Positions 1 to 5,361 of a DNA stretch of 7,439 nucleotides are shown piece by piece (the stretch's first letter is position 1; each line of letters starts with the position of its first letter). The stretch is from UBA2287 sp037442025 (lineage in GTDB: Bacteria > Bacteroidota > Bacteroidia > Bacteroidales > Tenuifilaceae), in assembly GCA_037442025.1 (NCBI GenBank), contig JBBIRB010000067.1, positions 1 to 7,439 of the forward strand, in the 5' to 3' direction. Made by a program: the position numbers and the translations under genes. The notes beneath the pieces are model-generated. The model made no database searches and was not told the DNA's origin. It was given only the letters and a program-made list of their open reading frames with translations.

Positions 1-826
1 AGCAAATAATACCTGCAGCACCCATGTCCTGCATACCCACCAGGGCTCCTGTTGGAATAACCTCGAGGGTAGCCTCGAGCAGCAACTTTTCGGCAAAGGG
101 GTCGCCCACCTGAACCGAAGGTAAATCCTCGGCTGAGTTCTCGGTTATATCGGCCGACGCAAAGGTTGCTCCGTGAATTCCATCCTTTCCGGTTGATGAG
201 CCTACAATGAAAACAGGGTTACCAGCACCCTTCGATATGGCAGAAATAACCTGGTCTTTACGCACCAAACCAACCGACATGGCATTAACCAGCGGGTTGG
301 TGTTGAATGAATCGTCGAAAAATACTTCACCGGCTACTACCGGAATGCCAAAGGCATTTCCGTAATTTCCAATACCCTTAACAACGCCCTTCATAAGCCA
401 CTTGGTGCGGTCGAGTTTAATATTTCCGAACCGAAGGGAGTTGAGCTGCGCAACGGGACGAGCACCCATGGTGAAAATGTCGCGGTTAATGCCTCCCACT
501 CCGGTAGCGGCTCCCTGGTATGGTTCTACTGCACAGGGGTGGTTATGGCTTTCAATTTTAAATGCACAGGCCAAACCATCGCCCAAGTCGACCAATCCTG
601 CATTTTCGGTTCCCGCCTCGGCCAATATGGCATTCCCCTTTCGGGGCAGGGTTTTCAGCCATTTAATGGAGTTTTTATACGAAGCATGCTCGCTCCACAT
701 AACGGAGTATATGCTTAACTCGGTAAAATTGGGGGTACGACCTAAGTAGCCCTTTATCATTTCGAATTCTTCGGGAAGAAGTCCAAGCTCTTTAGCTGTT
801 TCAATGGTTACTTCAATTTCTGCCAT
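1..826 (-). CDS. purL: Phosphoribosylformylglycinamidine synthase, small-type PurL (N-terminal part, runs off the left edge)
   Basis: This enzyme makes FGAM from FGAR, ATP and an amide-derived ammonia in cytoplasmic de novo purine synthesis. I translated 275 residues from the ATG at 826-824, and the frame is open to base 1. The family landmarks appear in order: GRTPNFTELSIYSVMWSEH (residues 29-47, with the invariant His47), FKIESHNHP (89-97), EPYQGAATGVGGINRD (101-116), MGARPVAQLNSLRFG (120-134), GKDGIHGATFAS (213-224), VQVGDPFAEKLLLEA (238-252) and QDMGAAGI at the edge. The protein begins directly at the catalytic region, as in the short Bacillus-type PurL (about 740 residues) that works with separate PurS and PurQ. 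The long fused form has an extra N-terminal domain. One oddity is Ala48 after SEH, where many homologues have Cys. At least 460 residues are outside the window, and no purS or purQ is seen here. The family assignment is very secure; the short form is inferred from the N-terminus. Confidence 0.96.
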   Translation of the reverse strand, partial: MAEIEVTIETAKELGLLPEEFEMIKGYLGRTPNFTELSIYSVMWSEHASYKNSIKWLKTLPRKGNAILAEAGTENAGLVDLGDGLACAFKIESHNHPCAVEPYQGAATGVGGINRDIFTMGARPVAQLNSLRFGNIKLDRTKWLMKGVVKGIGNYGNAFGIPVVAGEVFFDDSFNTNPLVNAMSVGLVRKDQVISAISKGAGNPVFIVGSSTGKDGIHGATFASADITENSAEDLPSVQVGDPFAEKLLLEATLEVIPTGALVGMQDMGAAGIIC

Positions 827-860
827 GTTTTGCTGAATGAAAGGGTTTGAAAAATCCTTT

Positions 861-892
861 CAAAAATAGTAACAAAATGGAAGCCTTCCAAT
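861..892 (-). promoter_or_regulatory. Putative Bacteroidota-type promoter of purL
   Basis: On the minus strand, bases 868-861 read TATTTTTG, an exact match to the Bacteroidota -7 consensus TAnnTTTG. About 20 bases further upstream, 892-889 reads ATTG, a 3-of-4 match to the -33 TTTG. Transcription would then start near 855, leaving a leader of roughly 30 bases before the purL ATG at 826. That leader contains a 7-bp inverted repeat, TGAAAGG (838-844) with CCTTTCA (856-862), which partly overlaps the -7 box. The -7 match and position are good; the -33 match is weak. Confidence 0.45.
878..890. promoter_or_regulatory. 13-bp palindrome TGGAAGCCTTCCA inside the purL promoter
   Basis: TGGAAG and CTTCCA are perfect inverted arms around one central base. 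The palindrome sits between the proposed -33 and -7 boxes of purL, overlapping the -33 edge, where a repressor or activator dimer would act. No regulator is known to me for this exact site. It may also be chance. Confidence 0.25.
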
Positions 893-1033
893 TCTTTTTT
901 TGCTTTTAAGAGGGAGGGGGAAAGTTTGAAACTCAAAATATAAATCAATAATAAAAATGGCTTGATAATAAATTGAAGCTAGTTAAAATCCATTGATAAA
1001 AGATCTAGTGTAAATTTTATTGAGTTCATTATT

Positions 1034-1375
1034 TTATTCATTTTCAATAACTTTTCTAATCTCATCATATAGATCGGGGATTCTATTTTTAACAACATCC
1101 CAAACTATTGAATAGTTAATCCCCATGTAATCATGAATTAATCGATCTCTCATTCCAGCCATATCTTTCCACATTATATTACTCCACTTCACCTTAAACT
1201 CTACTGGAATCTTTTTAGTTGCTTCTCCAATTATTTCTAAACTTCTGATAACTGCACGTTTAAGAGTTTCATCAGACATGAATTCCTCTTTTGTTTTTTC
1301 GGGTGTAATTACTGAAAGTATGAATAAACTTTCGTCGCAAATATGTTTTAAATAATCAATATGGTTCTTAGACAT
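1034..1375 (-). CDS. hepT: HepT-like HEPN ribonuclease toxin (DUF86 family)
   Basis: This is a 113-residue, mostly helical protein of the HepT/DUF86 branch of HEPN ribonucleases, at the normal length for the family. The hallmark RX4HXY motif is intact: Arg76, His81 and Tyr83 in MRDRLIHDYMG. Arg and His form the RNase active site of the HEPN dimer. In the characterised Shewanella pair, the motif tyrosine is the residue on which the MNT partner adds AMP to silence the toxin. Other family-typical stretches are SLEIIGEATKKIP (45-57) and the C-terminal VWDVVKNRIPDLYDEIRKVI (91-110). The start ATG (1375-1373) overlaps the end of mntA by 8 bases (ATGTCTAA), so the two are probably translationally coupled. 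The gene is much richer in AT than the chemotaxis genes. It looks intact and active. The RNA target cannot be read from sequence, and a housekeeping role is not excluded. Confidence 0.9.
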   Translation of the reverse strand: MSKNHIDYLKHICDESLFILSVITPEKTKEEFMSDETLKRAVIRSLEIIGEATKKIPVEFKVKWSNIMWKDMAGMRDRLIHDYMGINYSIVWDVVKNRIPDLYDEIRKVIENE

Positions 1376-1664
1376 ATTTAACTTCGTTTAAAATCTTAGG
1401 CCCAATATAGGGGCTTAACCCATTCTTAGTAACAATATCAACCCTTTGGTTTTTAAACAACTTCTCAATCATGTCGTAAACCGCCATGAAGTTGTCAAAG
1501 TTTTCTTTATCAGGCTCAAAATCTATTAATATATCAATATCGCTATTTTCGCTCTGTTCATCCCTTACATATGACCCAAATAATCCAATGGCTCTTATTC
1601 CAAATTTTGAAATATCTTTTTCCTTCGATTTTAATGAACTCAATATAAATTCTTTAGTTGTCAT
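1368..1664 (-). CDS. mntA: MntA-like minimal nucleotidyltransferase antitoxin
   Basis: This is a small DNA-polymerase-beta-fold nucleotidyltransferase, the expected antitoxin of the HepT next door. From the ATG at 1664 it has 98 residues. It carries the GSX10DXD signature: Gly30-Ser31, then ten residues, then Asp42 and Asp44 (GSYVRDEQSENSDIDILIDF). A likely third metal ligand is Asp76 in QRVDIVT. Proteins of this family neutralise HepT by transferring AMP to its motif tyrosine, using ATP and Mg. An in-frame GTG at 1682 or ATG at 1676 would add 6 or 4 residues. I prefer 1664 because a TAnnTTTG promoter box covers 1689-1682 and the protein then begins MTTKEFILSSL, as is usual for the family. 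It is transcribed just before hepT and overlaps it by 8 bases. Base composition is AT-rich, like hepT. Confidence 0.9.
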   Translation of the reverse strand: MTTKEFILSSLKSKEKDISKFGIRAIGLFGSYVRDEQSENSDIDILIDFEPDKENFDNFMAVYDMIEKLFKNQRVDIVTKNGLSPYIGPKILNEVKYV

Positions 1665-1681
1665 GCCTAAAATCATTTTCA

Positions 1682-1689
1682 CAAATATA
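1682..1689 (-). promoter_or_regulatory. Putative -7 promoter element of mntA-hepT
   Basis: The minus strand reads TATATTTG at 1689-1682, matching the Bacteroidota -7 consensus TAnnTTTG. It would start transcription near 1676, about 12 bases before the preferred mntA ATG at 1664. I see no good TTTG at the -33 position (around 1709-1712), and AT-rich sequence produces such matches easily. Confidence 0.3.
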
Positions 1690-1883
1690 ATACTCTTTTG
1701 TTTATGTGCGGATTATAGTTACAACAATAACCTTAAACATAATATTAGTTGGTGTAGTTGACAAACTAATTAACAATAAGTTCTGGTTTAAAATCACCGA
1801 TGTACGATATTACTAACAAAATCAGTGCTATCTGCCCTCCGTTCAGGGGAAAGCCCATTCTTAATATTGCATTTTGTAATTGA

Positions 1884-1938
1884 AGGACTTTAGTCTGCTT
1901 GCACCAGCCTGCTGGCATAGGCAGGGTTGGCAAGTCCT
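1884..1938. repeat. Compact inverted-repeat unit, possibly a dispersed REP-like element
   Basis: AGGACTT (1884-1890) and AAGTCCT (1932-1938) are perfect 7-bp inverted ends of a 55-base unit. Inside are CTTGC (1898-1902) with GCAAG (1930-1934), and CCTGC (1908-1912) with GCAGG (1921-1925). A short palindrome, GACTTTAGTC, lies at 1886-1895. The unit is more GC-rich than its surroundings. Small nested palindromes like this in intergenic DNA are typical of multi-copy REP-type or MITE-like elements, but only one copy is in this window, so repetition is not shown. Confidence 0.4.
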
Positions 1939-2094
1939 GATTCGTTTATCGGGCAATAAAAGTTTAAAATAGTGCTTTTATTTAATTAGGAGAACTCTGT
2001 TAACCCTATGAGTCTTGTAAGAGTAGTTGTTCAACAGATTGTAATTTGTGAGTTCAGGAAAACTAAACTAAATCCTAATAAAATGATTCCCGTC

Positions 2095-2117
2095 GGTTTT
2101 AATTTTCTATTAAAATC
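2095..2117. repeat. AT-rich hairpin downstream of the small exported-protein gene
   Basis: GGTTTTAAT (2095-2103) can pair with ATTAAAATC (2109-2117) around the five-base loop TTTCT. Read as + strand RNA this gives nine pairs with one G-U. It lies about 25 bases past the stop of the 2142-2513 gene, where a terminator would be expected. No T-run follows on the minus strand, so it is not a standard intrinsic terminator. Confidence 0.25.
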
Positions 2118-2141
2118 ATGAATATAAACAAACTATTTTTT

Positions 2142-2513
2142 TTATTCTTCTTTCTTTTGAGGTTCTACATTTTGTTTTCTTCTGTAAACCTTTCCAGTTG
2201 CAAAGTGCTCACAAGCCTGGAGTCTGTATTTTGTAATAACAACCTCCCCTTTAAGATTGCTGGCCTTCCTTCGAAGATCAATGTCGCAGTTTGAATAGAT
2301 TGTGGCATAAACGTTTGCGTAGTCTAAACCATAACCAGATATCTCTCCCACCATTTCCATGTCTTTAATGAGTTCTTTGGCTTTCTTGCCATCATAAATG
2401 AGCTTTATGGCCCTTTTAAGGGAATCATCGACAGGAGTTGTTGGAGTTTTTTGACCATAAGTCAATAAACTGGAAAAGAAACAGAATAGAAGGGAAAGAA
2501 AAAAAATATTCAT
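2142..2513 (-). CDS. Small exported protein of unknown function
   Basis: This is a 123-residue protein with a clear Sec signal peptide. Residues 1-20 are hydrophobic and end in TYG, with likely cleavage before Gln21; there is no lipobox at the cleavage site. The mature part is about 100 residues: a charged helical stretch (29-52), then YGLDYANVYATIYSNCDIDL (61-80), RRKASNLKGEVVITKYRL (81-98), and a Lys/Glu-rich tail. Two cysteines, Cys76 and Cys101, remain in the mature protein and could form a disulfide. The pattern LRRKASNLKGEVVI followed by ATGKVYRR faintly recalls the small periplasmic RcsF/DUF4156-like fold (LRxxAxxLGAnaVV...GxAY), but I do not recognise the family. It lies 83 bp after the PAS/GAF sensor gene on the same strand, so it may be co-transcribed. 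The start ATG at 2513 is fixed by the signal peptide. Confidence 0.75.
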   Translation of the reverse strand: MNIFFLSLLFCFFSSLLTYGQKTPTTPVDDSLKRAIKLIYDGKKAKELIKDMEMVGEISGYGLDYANVYATIYSNCDIDLRRKASNLKGEVVITKYRLQACEHFATGKVYRRKQNVEPQKKEE

Positions 2514-2596
2514 GATTATTTTGTTTAATAATGCTTTTAAAAAAACAATTAGGAATATTGAACTATAGTCTTTTTAAAAATTAACTTAAAATGGCT

Positions 2597-4879
2597 CTAA
2601 AACAGATCCACCGAAATATTCTGAATGAATGCTGTAAAGGTATGTTCGCGACCAATTTTAGCCTCGGATATAAGCATTAGCACTGGAATTTCCTCTCCGC
2701 CTCGGGTTGTAATGGTAACCTCGCGGCGCTGCCCCACAATCGCGGGTTTTGTTGGATCGAGATAAGCTGCAAGAAACTCGTCTTTCTCCGATGCATCGCT
2801 GGGGAAAAGCATTCGGATATTCTGCCCTAATATTTCATCGCGGCTTACTCCAAACAGCTCTTCGGCTGCATTGTTGTAGAACTCAACTACGCCATCCTGA
2901 TCGGTTGTAATAATGGCATCGAGGAAACCTTCGAGGGTTTTCTCAGCTCGAATTTTGAATTTTTCAATCTCTTTAAACTGGGTTTTAAGTTCCTCTTTGG
3001 CCTCTCTGAGCTTACGATTGAGCTCCACCTCGTTCTGACGGAGCATTTCCTCCTGCCTTTTAAGCTGCTCGGTTTGCTCCTTGGTTTCCATTTCCATAAT
3101 CTTCTCGCGGGTTGTATCGTGAGCAATGAATACAACTTTGGCCACCTCTCCGTACATATCGTTAACTGCCGTAAATGTGCCTCGGAACCATTTTTCTACC
3201 CCGGCCTTGGTGTGCATTTTCAGTTGACCTTCAAAGGGCATTCCGTGGGTTACATCGTCCCAAATTCGTTCGAGGAATTTCTTGTCGCTCTCATTCACAA
3301 AATCGAACACGTTTCGTGTTTTGGCTTCAGCCAAACCCCAGCCGAAAACCAGCTGAAATTTATCGTTCACATCAATAACATCGCCTGTTGGTGTGAATTC
3401 GCTTTTTATGGACGAACGGTTGAGCGCTTCAATTTGTCCCTCAAAATCGAGGCTCTGGCTTTTCTGCTCGGTTGTATCGATGGCAAGAAACAGAATTTTT
3501 TCAACGGCTCCGTTGGGGTTGCGCATGCAAGTGTAAGTAGCTATAGTCCACAAGTCTTTACCTGTGCGGGTAACATGTTTCATATCGCCCTCGAAGTGGT
3601 GCCCACCCCGGGCCAAACTTTCCCAAATTTCCTCGAACCAAACCCGGTCTTTTTTATTAATAAACATTGAAATATGCTTTCCCTCCACATCGGAGTTGGA
3701 GGAGTATTCCAACTTCTGAAGAAACTTGGTATTGGCATAAAGTAAAACGCCATTCACATCGTACTCGGCCCGAATTAGGGTATGATTTACCGAATTGGTA
3801 AATGTTATGAACTTGTCGGCCTGGCGGGTTGCTTCCTCCTGGGTTGCCTGCAATTCCTCCATATTCTGGCGTAACTGCTCCTCCTGCATTCTAAAAGCAT
3901 CGGCCCTTTCCTGCGACTCCTTAAGTAAACGGGAGGTACGCAAATTAATTTTAACGCTCGAAATGGTTGAGGCTATGCTCTCGGCTACCTTCTCAACAAA
4001 CTCAATTTTGAACTTATCGAGCGGTTTGAATGAGGCTAACTCGAGAACACCATGAACCTCATCGTTAACTTTCAGGGGAACCAGAATAAGGTACGAGGGG
4101 TTAGCCTGTCCCAGTCCCGATGTTATTTTCAGGTACGAATCGGGAATTTTTTTCAGTATGGTGGTTTCCTTTTCCAAGGCGCATGCGCCTACTAAACCTT
4201 CGCCCCAGTTAATTCTTGTATCGGCATATTTTCTTCGCTCATATGCATAACAAGCGTTCAGCAGGAAGAATTTATTGCCTGGGTCGTTATCGTCGAGCAG
4301 GTAGAAACCACCCTGATTAGCATCGATGTATTTAACCAGATTGCTGACTATGAGGTAGGAAAGCTCGTCGATTTTATCCTTCTCCGAACGGAGAATCTCA
4401 CCAAACATTGCTAAACCCTCAGCTGTCCAACGGCGTTGCTCGTCCTCAGTGCGTCTGGCTTGCTCTTCCTCTGTGCTTTTTTTCAGTGTATCGCGAAGGT
4501 TCACAATGGCTTTTCCCAGCACGTCGGTATCTTCGGGTTTATATTCGGCATCAATTTCACCACTGCGCAGCTTTTCAACAAATCGGTATAGTTTCCGCTG
4601 ACGCGACTGTTCATGCTCAATGTATTTTGTATTATCGGTTTGATAGGAAGATATATATCGGGAGGCGTAATAGAAAATTACAGCCAGCACAAAGGGTGCC
4701 ATGTCGATAATAAAGAAAGAGGGGAATCTGCGGTGAGCCTCTATAAAACTTTCGAATGACACTGCCAAATCGGAGGAGAATGCTTGTACAAATAGCGCAA
4801 TAAACAGAAAGATTAGTCCGATTCCAAAACCCAAAATGGTATAGCGGAATACAAACCACTTAGAATAGTTGCCGTGCAT
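2597..4879 (-). CDS. Membrane PAS/GAF sensor protein lacking any kinase or receptor output domain
   Basis: This 760-residue protein has two transmembrane segments (about 11-33 and 55-75) with only a short loop between them, so sensing is probably cytoplasmic or in the membrane. After TM2 comes a HAMP-like segment (about 78-135, with LRSGEIDAEYKPEDTDVLGKA at its centre). A GAF domain follows (about 165-310, GGFYLLDD ... WGEGLVGACALE ... ILVPLKVNDEVHGVLELASF), then a coiled coil (311-360). Two PAS domains come next, each with a PAC-type end (360-472, ending LAIDTTEQ; 478-592, ending IAHDTTRE). A second coiled coil (593-648) leads to a third PAS (648-757, DAIITTDQDGVVEFYNNAAEELFG). The chain stops three residues later. 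There is no H-box, HATPase, GGDEF, EAL, receptor hairpin or phosphatase domain. It is co-directional with cheB and the chemoreceptor but separated from them by 482 bp. It may signal by contact with a partner protein; the ligand is unknown. The start at 4879 gives a sensible N-terminus before TM1. Confidence 0.88.
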   Translation of the reverse strand: MHGNYSKWFVFRYTILGFGIGLIFLFIALFVQAFSSDLAVSFESFIEAHRRFPSFFIIDMAPFVLAVIFYYASRYISSYQTDNTKYIEHEQSRQRKLYRFVEKLRSGEIDAEYKPEDTDVLGKAIVNLRDTLKKSTEEEQARRTEDEQRRWTAEGLAMFGEILRSEKDKIDELSYLIVSNLVKYIDANQGGFYLLDDNDPGNKFFLLNACYAYERRKYADTRINWGEGLVGACALEKETTILKKIPDSYLKITSGLGQANPSYLILVPLKVNDEVHGVLELASFKPLDKFKIEFVEKVAESIASTISSVKINLRTSRLLKESQERADAFRMQEEQLRQNMEELQATQEEATRQADKFITFTNSVNHTLIRAEYDVNGVLLYANTKFLQKLEYSSNSDVEGKHISMFINKKDRVWFEEIWESLARGGHHFEGDMKHVTRTGKDLWTIATYTCMRNPNGAVEKILFLAIDTTEQKSQSLDFEGQIEALNRSSIKSEFTPTGDVIDVNDKFQLVFGWGLAEAKTRNVFDFVNESDKKFLERIWDDVTHGMPFEGQLKMHTKAGVEKWFRGTFTAVNDMYGEVAKVVFIAHDTTREKIMEMETKEQTEQLKRQEEMLRQNEVELNRKLREAKEELKTQFKEIEKFKIRAEKTLEGFLDAIITTDQDGVVEFYNNAAEELFGVSRDEILGQNIRMLFPSDASEKDEFLAAYLDPTKPAIVGQRREVTITTRGGEEIPVLMLISEAKIGREHTFTAFIQNISVDLF

Positions 4880-4987
4880 AGTGTAAAAAATTTGACTAAA
4901 AATAGGTATTATTTCTTAACAACTCCAACATGTTGCTAAAAAAATAGCTTTGCAGGCACCCAAGGGTAATAGTTAGGTTTTTTTTCA

Positions 4988-5103
4988 GAATGGAATATGC
5001 CGAAAAACTGTAACAAACGGTTGGGGGCGAGTTATCGGTCGGCGATTAGAATGGGTGGCTGTCCGGTCCGAAACCGAACCGAAGGTACGAAAATATTCCA
5101 TTC
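4988..5103. repeat. 11-bp inverted repeat GAATGGAATAT / ATATTCCATTC
   Basis: GAATGGAATAT (4988-4998) is the exact reverse complement of ATATTCCATTC (5093-5103). The right copy is part of the attC-like hairpin, where its CCATTC end pairs instead with GAATGG at 5049-5054. The left copy is therefore a second, longer partner for the same bases, so two folds compete. Confidence 0.5.
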
Positions 5104-5139
5104 CCGAAGCCGAGGCCTACTGCAACCCACCCCTTGTTA
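5011..5139 (+). repeat. attC-like recombination-site hairpin (lone, no integrase in window)
   Basis: This 129-base imperfect palindrome folds into one long stem. I paired TAACAA (5011-5016) with TTGTTA (5134-5139); GG (5019-5020) with CC (5131-5132); TGGG (5022-5025) with CCCA (5126-5129); GC (5027-5028) with GC (5122-5123); AGT (5030-5032) with ACT (5119-5121); TCGGC (5039-5043) with GCCGA (5109-5113); and GAATGG (5049-5054) with CCATTC (5098-5103). That makes 28 pairs. G5029 is a single bulged base on one arm, and the last two blocks are separated by exactly five bases on both sides. An apical region of 43 bases remains. Length, AAC/GTT ends, two-box stem, extrahelical G and variable tip are the features of integron attC sites. 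The beginning TAACAAACG also matches the start of the Vibrio cholerae VCR as I remember it. The flanking cores CTGTAAC and GTTAGCA fit RYYYAAC/GTTRRRY only partly. Alternatives are a structured RNA or an unrelated Bacteroidota intergenic repeat. Confidence 0.5.
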
Positions 5140-5357
5140 GCAAACTTGTTTTTTATAATTTGCTTTTTATTTAATCCCTTTTTAAGCAACGCACACGTTT
5201 AACATATATTTTTGGAAAAGATGAAATTGTACTACTTATAAAATTTATCCCTTCCGCTGTGTTGCTGTTGCTTTCTGTACTATGCCACACATAAACAATC
5301 ATACGGCATTCTCCAACCCTCAGACCGGTTCACACTATCTGACAGATTCGGTTTCGG
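5068..5357. repeat. 11-bp inverted repeat CCGAAACCGAA / TTCGGTTTCGG
   Basis: CCGAAACCGAA (5068-5078), in the apical part of the attC-like hairpin, is the exact reverse complement of TTCGGTTTCGG (5347-5357), which ends four bases past the chemoreceptor stop codon. The two copies are 268 bp apart. Chance alone would give such a match in this stretch only rarely (a few per cent by a simple estimate), but no function is evident. Confidence 0.35.
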
Positions 5358-5361
5358 TAGA

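Larger units (their letters stand above)
1690..2141. other. Gene-free stretch between mntA and the small exported protein
   Basis: No open frame here gives a recognisable protein. Frames on both strands break repeatedly. The stretch contains a small CCCT/AGGG hairpin (1835-1848), the inverted-repeat unit at 1884-1938 and an AT hairpin at 2095-2117, each reported where supported. Since mntA-hepT looks acquired, this may be the scar or flank of the transferred segment; that is inference. Confidence 0.6.
4880..5361. other. Gene-free stretch between the chemoreceptor and the PAS/GAF gene
   Basis: I find no credible gene here on either strand. From right to left it contains AT-rich spacer (5141-5361), the attC-like hairpin (5011-5139), a T-run (4979-4985) and a perfect 10-bp palindrome, CAACATGTTG (4926-4935). 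The palindrome is about 50 bases upstream of the PAS/GAF gene start and could be an operator. No good TAnnTTTG promoter box was found for the PAS/GAF gene; the nearest is TATTTTTA at 4904-4897. No intrinsic terminator was found after the chemoreceptor stop. Confidence 0.6.

Noticed and set aside
402..749. Plus-strand open frame of 115 codons
   Set aside because: It is antisense to purL, whose minus-strand translation matches the family throughout; this frame has no family features.
1486..1761. Plus-strand open frame of 91 codons over mntA
   Set aside because: It covers the GSX10DXD-encoding region of mntA in antisense and its translation is low-complexity Ser/Asn/Ile/Leu sequence.
2095..2117. 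Intrinsic terminator for the small exported-protein gene
   Set aside because: The stem is nearly all A-T and no T-run follows on the minus strand, so it is kept only as a hairpin.
3074..3670. Plus-strand open frame of 198 codons
   Set aside because: It is a shadow of the PAS/GAF sensor gene, whose minus-strand frame encodes clear PAS domains across the same bases.
5002..5140. Plus-strand frame through the attC-like region (reads GTKIFHSRSRGLLQPTPC near its end)
   Set aside because: It is short, lacks a ribosome site and family features, and its bases are better explained by the symmetric inverted repeat.
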